A DNA stretch of 64,000 bases from positions 4,086-68,085 of the forward strand of contig JANPYM010000025.1 in assembly GCA_025890175.1 (NCBI GenBank), written 5' to 3'. Position numbers and translations under genes: made by a program. The notes beneath the pieces were generated by a model. It did no database searches. It saw only the letters and a list, made by a program, of their open reading frames with translations, and was not told the origin of the DNA. Source of the DNA: Ciborinia camelliae. Taxonomy: Eukaryota; Ascomycota; Leotiomycetes; Helotiales; Sclerotiniaceae. Below, in pieces: positions 48,651-60,919 of this stretch; within the stretch, counting starts at the first letter, position 1, and every line of letters begins with the position of its first letter.

Positions 48651-51600
48651 TGTGATTGTGGTAGATTCGTATATGGTCGAGAGATATTCAGAGCTCCGTG
48701 AAGAGCAGAGAAGAGAGTGGGACCAAAGGATAAATTTGAGGCCGGGGAAGGGAGGTAGGAGGGGAAGCTGGCGGTATCTTATCCCAGCTGAGAAAATGGT
48801 TGAATGTAAGACAAATAATCGAGGAACGGACCCCGAAATCCCCTCGAAATTTCTATTATGGATATGAAGTCCGAAAACAAATCTAAAGCCCTTGGGGATA
48901 TTGTTAGGAGATGGGGGAATAAAATTGTAAACAAAAAACAAAAAGTAGAAGTTTAGAGTTTTGGAAAGGTTGAGGGGAAAGGAAAGGAAGGGAAGGAGAG
49001 GAGAGGGGAGAAGATGGGATATATGAAGGGAAGGAATTATTAAATCTTGGGTACCTGGGGTATCAATCTAATGGGAATCGGATGGGCAGAAAAAAGATTG
49101 GGGACGTCCCTTCGTTCGGCGAATAGTGTCCGAAAATTACCAAGTCACTAACTACCTAGGGAGGTAATTTAGATGTAACTAGTATATCGTGATCGACCTA
49201 AGCAGCAGGTAAAGCGGACCAAGACAACAAATATGGATGGATGGATGGATATCAAGAGAGACGGGAAGGTTAGATATGGTATGGTATGGTATAGTATGGT
49301 ATGGTATGGTATGAAATACACCTTTCGCGTGAATACCTAGGAAGAGGTTATATTGAATGGATGAGGAGGGTGAAGAATGTATATTATACCATACAAGCAA
49401 GTATGTACTAGGTAGGTATGTACTGTATATGTATGTAGTATATACTCGGGTAGGTATTGTATTGGAAGTAGAAGAAGGATGATGGGAGGAAATTACACAA
49501 CAATAATAATACCTTTTTATTCCTCTTGAGTATTCCCATTCCCACTGTCATTATTCCCATACGTAGTAAGTACAGCAAGCAGTATGTATTTCTCTACCTA
49601 CAGTACCTACATTATAATTATTAGACTTTCCGTCCCTTCCCCCCTCTTCCACCACTCCCACTCCCACTCACTCCAGTTCAGCTGATCTCAAAGCCTCTCT
49701 CTTCTCTCTTCCCAGTTCCCTCATCTCTCTTCCCTTCCCTTCCCTTCCCTCCCCTCATCTCTCATCTCATCTCCCATTATTCAATCTCAACCATCTTCCA
49801 TCAAGTTTTCAACCTCCCATACAATCCCTCACATCCATTACCCCGCTAAGCCGAAGCGAGTCAAGTGCGGTTCCCAGTCTCCCAACGATCACGAATTTGA
49901 TGAGGTCGGGTCGGTCTGGCAGGCATTGAAGGGTCCGGACCCACCTCCAGCTGCCCTATCCTGTCCTATCCTCCAGCTGCCCAGCCCTGCCCTGTCCATC
50001 AATCATAGAATAATGATGAAAAAAGGTCAAGACGGAAGACGATCACAAAAGCTGGAGAACTATGATAGGTAGGTATGTTTTGGGGAATCAATCACAACAT
50101 GATTGCATGATGATATAAAAAGTTGAGTATACCTTATACCTTGAGAATAATATTGAGAAATTATATATATATCATTATTTGCAAGACGATAATGAAGAAG
50201 AAATCTTGTTGATTTTATATTGATACCTATATAGGTATTGATTGATATTGATATTGATATTCCTTACCTATTCAAACTTTTCCCCTCTCTTTTTTTTTTC
50301 TTTTTGCCCTACCTACCCGTGGCCTTACCTACCTAGGTACCCGACTTCCAAGTTACTACCCGCTACTTGACACTTTGCTTCTGGAATGAACAAATACCTA
50401 TTAACCGGTCGATCAATTCCGAACCTAACCAACCCGCCAACTAACCAACCATCTAAATACAGGGGTAAACCAATAAAATCGAAATCGATAAATAAATAAA
50501 TAAATAAAGAAGTAGATAGATAAACAAATATACCGGACTTACCAATTATTCGGTAATTGTAAGATACCTCGGCAGAGTAGGTAGGTAGTATTGTTTACCG
50601 GTACATATATGTATTTGTTTACATGGCTTGCTGGGTATTCTTTATCTTTATCTATCTTTCATATCATCTCTATCTATCTCCATCTTGTCTAGCTCTAACC
50701 TCTCTATCCTCTGCTTTCATCTCCTTCTCCTCTCTTCAATATCTACCTACCTACCTACTTACCTACCTACCTAGATCTAGATGTCTAGATGTCTAGATCT
50801 AGATATTAACAACATCCTTAATAGGTAGGTAAGTAGATAGATACCTACCTATCTATCTATATACGAATGAAGAAAAGGTCCGATACGATACGATACGATC
50901 CCATGTATACCTAGGTACCTACCTACGCTACGATAACCTCGACGATAATCTCTACGCAACAGTTTCACTTCAGCTCCCAACCTACCTACCTACCTACCTA
51001 CCTACCTACCTACCTTACTCAACGTCTCAATTATGGAAGCTGGAGTCCGTGGATCTCTTTCCCCATCTACCCAAGTACCTACTTTCATCAACGATATCTA
51101 TCTAGGTATCTAGGTATCTATCTAGACTAGGTATGGTATGGTATGTATGTATGTATGTATCTTAGATTCTTATTGATGAATACCTACCTACCTATTCTGC
51201 CTCCACGGCAGTGGCCCCCGGAGGGCCAGCGGAGCGTCATTTATTCATTCATTTCCTCTAATCTATCATCACCTTAACCTCTGTTAGGTGAGATAAGACG
51301 GTATAGGTAGGTACCTAGGTAGGTATGTATAGTATACCTTACTTACCTATACAGACCTACCTACATACATAGCTAGGTAGATGAATACAAAGCATCGAGT
51401 TTTGATATACAAACACACAAATAATACAAACGATCCGGAAGTCCGATGGGGGTTCCGTAAGGGAGATAGATATGTATCTACTGTATTGTATTACATTGTA
51501 TTGTATTGTATTGTATTGTATTGATGGATGTACGGAGACTGTGCAATGTGCAATGTGCAATGTGTATTGTGTACCTAATCTCCATGCATCTCGCATCATA

Positions 51601-52793
51601 TCATCTTTATGATCTCCATCTACCCATCTACCATCTCCCCGTCCACCATCCATCTCCATCTCCATCTATCTCACCTAGCACAATACCAATCATCCACCAC
51701 CTCCACATCTGCCACCTGCACCTTCATTAATACTACCCTATCTTATTACCTTACTATACTATACCTATCTACCTACCTATCTATCTATCTATCTATTTAT
51801 ATTCTACTACGTATTGATACTACCATACTATTCCAGCCTCCCCCTTCCCTTCATACATATCAATCAAAATGAATCAAACACATCCCAATGAATCAATTCA
51901 CACACATCCCAAAAATCATCAAAACAAAATAAATCAAATCAAATCAAAGAAGAAAATCATCAAAAAAAAATCAATCATTCATAATCATTTCCCTTCCCTC
52001 TTTCCTTTCTTCCCCCCTTCCTCTCTTCATTCTAGCTAGTAGGTAGGTAGGTACCTAGGGAGGTAGTCCGTGCTTCTGTCTGTGCCTATGTCTGTATCTG
52101 TATCTATAGCCAGCCAGCGCTCACTTCCAGCCATGCAAGAATCCAAGCTCTTTTCTTTCTTTCCTTTCGTTCCCTTCTTTCCCTTCTTCAACATCCATCT
52201 GATTCTCTTGCCATACCCTGCCCTGCCTTATCATCCTAGATATCTATATATCTGCTTGGAAATGGCAACTTTGCAGTTGAGTTCAGTTCAGTTCAGTTCA
52301 GTTCAGCCCCAGCCCTAGCACCAGCCCTGACCCTCCTACCACCAGCAAATGAAAAAATCTCCCCAATCTCCATCTCCATCCCCATCCTCATCCCCATTCC
52401 ACTCTCCCATCCTACTCTTCCATCATCATCAATCCATCCATCCAGCCATCACATCCATCACCTCCCTCAACATATCTACAAAAGAAACGGGAAGAAAACT
52501 CTCTCCTCCCTCCCCTCCCCACCCCAAAGAGGCAAGAGTAAGAGCAAGAGTAAGAGCAAATAATAAAAAAAGAGGTATAGCAGCAAGCAATCCCAAACTG
52601 TATCCCATACCAATATCCGCCCAGCTATGCACGATGTTTAAAAAAGAAGCGAACGCCCAAACCAATGCACGCAAACCCAAGTTTACACCCCATCCATCTC
52701 CCTCGTCCAAATATGAACCCAAATTCCCAACCCCATAAAGGTATACAGCTGAAGTGAAAGAGGTAGAAATAGATCCTGTTCGTTATTAGGACC
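48651..52793. repeat. Long intergenic region rich in TAGG/ACCT and TATGG repeats
   Basis: About 4.1 kb with no supported gene. It includes the acc1 promoter and leader (minus, from 48651), a GGAAGG purine tract at 48975-49010, (GGTAT)n at 49276-49315, many TAGGTAGG and ACCTACCT runs (50320-51390), (ATTGT)n at 51482-51523, (ATCT)n at 51770-51795 and (CAGTT)n at 52275-52305. Small frames here are repeat-derived. Confidence 0.8.
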
Positions 52794-54708
52794 TTAATAA
52801 CATTCCCCTACACCACTCAATTTCCTCGGCCTTCCTGTTGGTGCTGCAGGAGCTCTATTTAATCCCGTCGGTTGTCTAGGATTAATAATTCTTTCATCCT
52901 CTTCTCGGAATCCATGACTTGTGCTTGTTCTCCTAGGCATCGGCAGACTCGTCATCGATAGTGATTGCCCCCCACTTTTTCTTCGTGGAAGTCCAGATAA
53001 TGGTGGGATCCCGGTGCCCTCGATCCCACTTCCTCTTCGAGTTGGTGTCGAATGGTCGGATTGATGGTTTTCATCGAGACCATAGCCAATATATGAAACA
53101 CTCTGTGAATGCGCATGAGGTCTGCTCTCCCCATGCCTATCCGCATAATTTCCACCCATACCACTTCTCGCCCTTCTCGAATCTGCCATTTGCGACTGAG
53201 AGTAATGGCCAATTGGCGTCTTAGCGCCTGGGCGACCAGTAGTTGATCGACTTGGCGGTCGATCATAAATTGAACCGCTGGCACGACTACCTGGTCGACT
53301 AGGGGGTCTACTACTGTGTTGACTGCTGTCATTTCCATCTCTGTTCCCAACCTGCCCAAATGAAAGCCTGCTGATTCCCGATACGGATACTCGAGGAATA
53401 TGTTTTGTTGAGGTTTCTTCCCCAGTCATAGATGATGTAGTGCTCGCGCTCGCCGTACTCCCTGTCGTTCTTTTCCTACTTCTCATTGTAATACTCGGTG
53501 GTACATAGTTACTTCCCATAGCTGATGTTGTTCTTGGGGTGGTGGTAGGTGGAGTGGCAACCGGTGCCGGTAGTTTCGATCTTGCAGACTGGACTCTCTG
53601 TTCCAATCTCTGCATTTGCGCTGTGAGACTGCGAATATGCGTAAGAGATGTGGAATTTGGCAAACCACGTGTAGGTAGTGCTTTTTGTCTCGTCTGGCGA
53701 ATCACCGCTGGTGTCGCGGCCCGATTTGAATTGCCGTTCGGTGTCGCCCCTCGAGAGTTACGCCCTGTCCCAGATGCGTAACGAGATAGAGCTTGTTTCG
53801 GTGTTGCACTCGAATTTCCAGCTGGTAGTTTTAATTTGTTATGGGGTGCATTCATTGGCGTGTTCAGTCCAGTTCGTGCAGTTGCAGAAGCTTCAGACAT
53901 CGGTGGAGATGGAGGGGTAGGTGTTTCGGAAACGGTATCTGTAGTAGAAACAGATTTGGTATCTGGTGGAGTATTGATGAGTGGAGAAGAAGCTGTGGAT
54001 CTTGGAGATGTCGCAAAAGGTTCAAATGAAGGAGTACTTGGGGCGGTATAATCCGTCGTGATGGTTGGAAATTGTCGTTTTCGTAGCTTGCCTTGCATAA
54101 TATCTGCCTCTACCTTTAGATCCGACAACTCGTCCCGCAACCTTTGCGTCTCGATTCGTAGTTGCTCTCTTTCTTTTTCACCTATCTTGATCTCCTCTTC
54201 CATCATTACTCCTCGTTCGATAGAGATGTTAAATTTTGACTCCATATCCTCCAAAGACGAAAAGGTATTTCGCGCTTGCCTCTCGATATCATCATGCTGA
54301 ACCTCAATATCTCGTAGTTGTAGCTGCATTGTTCGATTCGCATCTCGTAGAGAAGTGATTTCCTTCTGCAGGGTATTTTGCGCGGCATTTGCTTCATTCT
54401 TGGACTGTTTGTATTTTGTCTACAATTAAATTCATGTTAGTCCACTCTATTTCCCCTCTATTCTATCCCACATCTTAAAAAATACATACCTTCCATTCCT
54501 CCACCTCAAATCCCAAACTTTCCACCTTCTCCTGCAATAACCTTTCCCTCCTTTCCGCAGCCTCTACATCCTTCTCTAATTCTGCCTCCAATTCTTGCGA
54601 ACTTGCCTGAAACTCCGTCAACTCGTTCTCCAGTTGCTCATATTGTAATTTATAATATGCGATCGCATCTACTGGATCCGAAGGCGGCGAAGATGGTAGT
54701 TCCGACAT
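52794..54708 (-). CDS. nudE: NudE-family nuclear distribution protein (dynein/LIS1 regulator)
   Basis: Exons 54490-54708 and 52794-54419 on the minus strand with a 70-nt intron (GTATGT...TGTAG), phase 0, joining [14 protein letters not shown], give 614 aa. Residues 1 to about 200 are a long coiled coil ([17 protein letters not shown], then [20 protein letters not shown] and [12 protein letters not shown]), as in NUDE/NDEL and Neurospora RO-11. The rest is low-complexity Ser/Thr/Pro/Arg-rich, with a conserved short helix [20 protein letters not shown] near residue 345. NudE links LIS1/NudF to cytoplasmic dynein and is needed for nuclear migration in hyphae. The assignment rests on the N-terminal coiled coil and the C-terminal helix; the disordered region carries no other recognisable domain. 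Confidence 0.9.
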
Positions 54709-57700
54709 CTCTGTTTATTCTCTTGTTGTTCCGTCCTGTCTTGTATATTCGTATCGTGTCGTATCTTCTCGCTATCTTAAACCCGTCCTTTTGCTTGGCG
54801 GTAACATCCGTTTCTTAGATTTGCGACGGGATCTTACGAACTAGTGACCAATAGTGTATGCAGTTGTCGCGATTTGTTATTGTTGACCATAAACAAATAA
54901 AATATTATCTTTTTGCAGACCCCCTCACAAGAATGTAGATGTACCTAGTCGATGGTCACAAGATCGAAATGAGCGTCTTATGGACCTAGTGAATGGTCGC
55001 AAAATCAGAGTCGGATCTTTTAATGCCTGACGGCGCAGCAAACGGTGAAGGTTTTGAGGTTGCAAGTGGAATGAATGAAAAGATTGGTTTTCGTGTACAA
55101 TTATGGTCGTAACAAGTCGTGAATCACCTTTATCCCTCCCGTAAAGTAATATGAAACAATAATTAAGGTAGTGGTAGTAAGTATTTGAAAGAGTACTGTA
55201 GCACTGCTGGAGTTGTTGAACTGAAAAATAAAAATCCTTGGGTGGTGATCGATCTAAGTATTTTGGTATTTGGTTGGATATTCCTATTTTAAGCTGTCGT
55301 ATTGGTATTGTTTATGTCGTGTTGATGTCGATGTTGATGTCGAGGGGTACGGGTCAATCCATAGGTAAATATTGTACGGTCGAGTCTGGCAGGTCGGAAT
55401 GTTAAGTAGAAATACCTAGTTAGGTCGATATCGAAGTGGAAGTGGAAGTCTATCGAATGGAGGGAAGTTGCGTTTGAGTTGTAATTGTCGTCGTCGTTGT
55501 TATTGTTTGTCGTTTGGTCGCTCCTGGTAGAATGAGTCTGGGGGTTAAAAAAAACAAAAGAAAGAAGGTACGGTATATTGGGTCGGCAGGCGAATTGATT
55601 GGAAATAAGATAAAATGATAAAAAAAGAAAGAAAAGAAAGAAGAAAGGCGGGCTTCTCGTGTTGTCTTATTGTTGTTGTCGTTGTCGTTGTCGATGATGA
55701 TGATGATGATGATGTGATGGTGTTGTCCAAGGATGTGGTACTGTATGTGGTGGTCGGGCTACACAAATCAAACCTCCTGAGTTTTCAGTTGTGAGGATTG
55801 GATTGGTAGGAGTGAGATGCAGGTGAAGGGAAGGGAATGGAAGGAGGACGGAGAAAGAGTAAAGAGTGAAGAGTGAAGAGTGAAGAAGAATGAAGCACGG
55901 GAAAGAGATTCCGAGAATTTGAGTGGTCAACTAGGTAGAATGAGAATGAGTTACGACCTAGCACCTCCCTAGTACCTTGTAACCTTAATAACAATAGTTA
56001 CTCTATTCTATACTTAGTAATCTTACAGGACGAGCAGGACGAGCAGAGGGAAGCAGGAGACGCAGGACAAGTGCAGACTGCGCAGTACACTAGAATACTA
56101 CAGTACAGCACAGTACACTCCAGATACACGTGCTACACCAGTATGGAAGGACTATTGAATGGATAGGTAGGTCTTGATGGATGTTATGTTTCCATTTTGT
56201 AAGAGTTTAAGAGTTTAAGAGTCCAAGAGTCCACGAGTCAGAGTTTTATGATTCCTATTAGGGCATATTGGGGCATTGGGCATGGGGCATGGGCATGGAT
56301 AGGTATTGGACTAGATTCACTCGAACCCTGTAAACACAGGTACTCAGGTAGATTGGCCTAAAGAAATGCTGATCCAGCCTGGAGCATCCAGCAACCCATC
56401 AAATGATAGGATAGGTTAGATATATAAAGTTATAAAATCGAATTAGGTATTAGCCACGTTTTTTTACACAGCTGTCAATCATCACATGAACGGTGAACGG
56501 TGAGGTGAGCTGGCGTTGTTTATTCAATCAATAAGTAGTGTAATCTTAGGTATTCTAAATAAAACACACATATATATATATATATATTTCCTGTATATAC
56601 ATCAATCATGGGAATAGTTACAATTTTACCATAGATGTCCATAATCTATAATCCATTCATTATTGATATCTCCATATACTCTTCAACTCTTACCATCATA
56701 TCATATCATATCATCTCATCTCCATCTTCATCAATCATATGTATGGAGTATCTACCTCCTCCAACACCTTTGAGTACGGTACATATCTAGGTATATTGTG
56801 TATATGAACATGGAAATTGGAAAATCCGATGATGGTTTTTACCTACTACTCGAGCTCAACAATGGGATGGATGCTTCTTGGGCTTCTATGACTTCTATGG
56901 CCTCTCTCTACGGCTTCTATCACTTGCTTCTAATGTTCCTTGCATACGGAGTATACCTACCTAGGTACCCGTTGACCCAAGGTACCTGAGCTAATTCGAG
57001 GTCATCTAACCTAACTACTGTCCCTAATTCGTTAAATATTGGATCGATCCCCTTCGCTCAATAGAATGCCTCCAAGATACCTCGATAGATACATTAATAT
57101 ATCGATCAATGGGAACTCAAATACCCATGTCCTTCCTGTCTGCGGAATCCAATTCCCTGACACTCAATATGTACCTACAGTACAGAAGAATCTGATGAAT
57201 CCGATTCTTGTCTGATGAACATTTTATACGTTACGTACGTACATATCCATTTACTCTACCTAGGTAAGATCATTTGATATATGGATAGATCTTTTCTTCC
57301 CGGTCGGTCCTTGGACCGAAATTCAAACTTCGGATATATGTATGTATCTTGGCTTATGTCTGGTATCTTGACTGATATATGTGGATCATGTCATGTCATA
57401 TCATGAGGGACCGCACCAAGACCATAAACACCCTTAAAGAAAACCTTCAAAAAAAAGAGACATGGAAAAACACCTATTGGGACATACAGGTACTCTACAT
57501 ATACATATAAATACTCCCCGTCGCCACCTACCTAGCTAACATAAATCTCGATCGCCAAAATCTATCCCCTCGAAAATATTCCGAGGCTTTCATTTCAATT
57601 CTTCTGAAGAATGTCTACTACTTGCTTGCTGACTGGCTTGCTGACTGCCTCACTTTCCCTCCAGCAATCTAAATCTTTGCAATCAATACCAATATCACCA

Positions 57701-58507
57701 TCCCCCATCTCATCCCCATCCCCATCTCAATCTTCCTATTTACCTCCATATCCATATATCTACGAATCTCCTCCCTCCCATCCCCATCTCAATCATTCCC
57801 AATATCTCCCTCTCCCCCTCTCCCCCTCAAAAAAATGACAAAATCAACCTTATCTCATCTCAATCATTCCCGATATCTCCCTCTCCCCACCACCCCACAA
57901 AATTCCATCTCGTTTCTCCTTCATTTCTCCTTCATTTCTATCTTATCTCAATCTACCAATACATACATACATACATACCTATGCGCCAAACTCAACCTCA
58001 ACCTAAACAAGGTTAAGCCAAACTTGATTCGTATTCTCTGTGTCGATTTCTTATATGGTTGATTTTGATGTTGATATTGATTTTGATGAGGTTGTTGGTG
58101 AGGGGAGGATTGTGATGGGAGGATGAGGGGGGTGGATGTTGATGGGATAGTTGTTGATTAGGGGAAGAGAAGATAAGGGAGAGGATTAAAGAATGTTTTT
58201 CTTGAGGGAAGGATATTGATGAGGGCAGAACCTGTTAATATTATTAAGATAGAGGTAGGAGATATTCATAGAATTGGTGTACCTATATTTTCCCCGGGGA
58301 GGTTGTTTAATGCATACATCAAAAGTTGGATGGTAACTTGTAAGTTTGGGTTGAAGATTGAAGATGGGTATGCGCATAAAAATTAAATGAATTTCCCATC
58401 GCCTAATCCAGGTCCTTTTATTCAACTGACCGACTGACTGCTGACTGGCCATCATAATCATCATCGTCGTCATCATCGTCGTCATTATCATGTTTCTATC
58501 GCGAGTC
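54709..58507. other. Intergenic DNA with simple repeats
   Basis: About 3.8 kb without a supported gene. It holds the nudE promoter, (GTT/GTC)n and (GAT)n runs at 55660-55715, AAGAGTG units near 55860-55890, AGAGTTTA units at 56203-56230, a TA run near 56570-56588, (CATA)n at 57960-57980, and scattered ACCTAGGTA motifs. Short Ser/Pro/Leu-rich frames at 57600-58060 come from CCATCTC/CTCCC repeats. Confidence 0.6.
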
Positions 58508-60919
58508 TCAACCAGACTTCTTCTCCTCCCTCATCCCCTTCCTACAAATTTCCTCCGAATCCATCCTCTCTCCCCCCGGCGGCCCCCCCTCCAACCCGAC
58601 CCGCCTCTCCAACCCCGCCACCAATTCCACAACCTCAATCTCCGGTCCCGAAAACCTCTTCCGCCCCGTCGTCCCCCAAGTTACCCCCGCCACCACCATA
58701 ATCACCCCAATCGCCGCCGACGTATAATTCATATTCTCGCGATCCACCGGATACACCGACGGGAAATTAAACGTGATGCACGCAAACAATAGATACGCAA
58801 GTCCAACCCCATTCACCAGCAGTGATACCGTAGGTCGCATGGCCCACGGTCCCGTGAGTTGTCGATGCGTCCCGTTGAAATAGGATATTAATCGCACGAG
58901 CAGCGGCATCGCGTACGAGAGATAGAATCCCTCGGTCGCGATGGCGATTACCGTGTTGAATCCCGTTACCGTGCCGAAATATATACTGTTAAATGCCATC
59001 TGTACCAAAGTCCCAACCATGATTGCTACGACGGGTACGTGATGTTGGGCGCTCACTTGGCTGATTTGTCGAGAGAATGGAAGTCCATGATCGCGAGCGA
59101 ATGCGTAGAGACTTCGACTTCCCTCGGCGAGCAATGCGTTGGATGATGCGATGTTAATGATGACGATCATGGACGCGAGGAAACATGCTCCAATGTGACT
59201 GTTGGTGGAATCGGCGTAGATTTGTATTAATGGTACTAAGGTGGCCGTGTTGGCAACGGCGTCAATGTCGCCGACGCAGAAACAGACGGCGATTAGGAAG
59301 ATAAATCCGGTGATGGCTCCGATGTAGACGGAGAGAACCATTGCGCGAGGTGCTTCTTTGGAGGCATCTTTTAGTTCTTCCGTCATGTGCGAGGGTGCAT
59401 CATCTAGTTTTTTATATCATGTTAGTCCCACAATTGAGTTAAGTTAGGTCAGGTCGGGTCGAGTCGGGTCAAGTCAAGTTGAGGAGAGAATATGAAGTGA
59501 CGTGAAAAAAGTAGTGTGGTAATGACTTACAACAACACATGCCAAAAGCCGGCTGTAATATCCCAATAATTCCAGCCATAGCCGACCCGAATCCAGTGAA
59601 GTTCTGAAAGTCTCGGAAGACAAAACTAGCACTTTGCTTGTTGGTGTTGCATGCTAGAATCGTGATGACCGTCACAACAAATGATGCAATATTAAATATG
59701 AGCGCAACTGTAGATACCTTGTCAAGAATCTTTGAACCCCATAGATTGATGAATGTTGCAATCAAAGTCACCGAATAGGCTACCAAAACCGTGTGCCATC
59801 TCTCAATCACATATGATGGATTGACCAGATTCGCTTGACCTAGGATGAAGTTTGCGCCGATGAAACTGTTGGTTGCGCCCATGGCAAGAATACCTGTACT
59901 TGTGCCACAGAAGGTCAGAAATGGCAATTTCCCATGGAAAACAAGGAACATGGGGCCAATATCGCATGGAAGGTCATGAGTTGCTTCTTTGGTATCATTT
60001 TTTTCTCTTGGGTACGACTAAAATATGATTCGAGTATGACTAGAGAGAATACGACTGACCGATTATCATAAACCATCCCGTCAGATAGGAGAATTGTCTC
60101 CTCACCGGTTTCGGTGAGAGAATGTAGACCCATGAATATTGGCCTCCGGCAACGGGGTACTCGGAGCACATTTCTGCCATCGAGTAGACGACGCATAGAG
60201 AGACGATGCTGATGCCTACCCATCCCCAAATCATCTGCGCAGTCGATCATCGTTAGCTGGGCGTTCGAGTAGTATAACAGATGTATTTTGTCATTCTTGA
60301 CAACTTCTAATGTCTCGGACGTCGTGGAACATGTTTGAGGTTATGCCGCCATACCAGCGCAGTGCAATGTATGAGCTTTCTCAAGAATCAACTATGATTC
60401 TGAAAAATCGACCCACAGATAGGAGAATTAAGCTTGGAACTGGAGGCATGGTGAGATCTAAATGAGAAATGTGAAAGGTTACTCACTACCGGTGGACCAC
60501 CAGCATTGACACCTGTGACAAGCACACCACCGAGGGCACTCCAACTGCAAGAATCCGTTAGCAAACGTTAAGCGTCCCATCTTGCCACGTTTTTTTCTGA
60601 TCCAAGGTTGCAGCACCGTTGCCGATCACCGGTCTGGGGATTTAGAAGATGCACAGCATACGCAGAAGAATACTTGCCTCGTAACTATGGAAAATGAGAA
60701 GCCAATCATGCCCAAGAGACCAAATGATCGCTTGAGCTCTGAAATTATGCTCATCAGCAGACGATCGAATGACACCGACATGTAAATATTATCCCATTGG
60801 GAGGGAGACTGAGGATCTCAGGAGGTTGACGTACCAGGACGATAACCCATATTTTCCAGGGCAGCATCTTCAGCCACACCTGGAGAAAAGACCTTTCCCA
60901 CCTCCGTTTCTTCCTTCAT
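58508..60919 (-). CDS. APC-superfamily amino acid/choline/GABA-type permease
   Basis: Six exons on the minus strand: 60835-60919, 60678-60738, 60487-60544, 60060-60234, 59531-59893 and 58508-59403. Phases close to give 545 aa. The N-terminus (MKEETEVGKVFSPGVAEDAA) leads into LENMGYRPELKRSFGLLGMIGFSFSIV, the usual start of fungal GABA/choline permeases. Later motifs are SWSALGGVLVTGVNAGGPP, SMAEMCSEYPVAGGQYSWVY, CYDAPSHMTEELKDA and RDHGLPFS. About 12 hydrophobic segments are expected, so it is a plasma-membrane transporter. Intron 2 (60545-60677) uses a GC donor (GCAAGT) with a TGCAG acceptor; no GT donor gives the right frame. The other introns are GT-AG. The Met at 60919 was chosen; an in-frame Met at 61003 would add 28 residues unlike the family. 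The substrate cannot be told from sequence. Confidence 0.92.
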
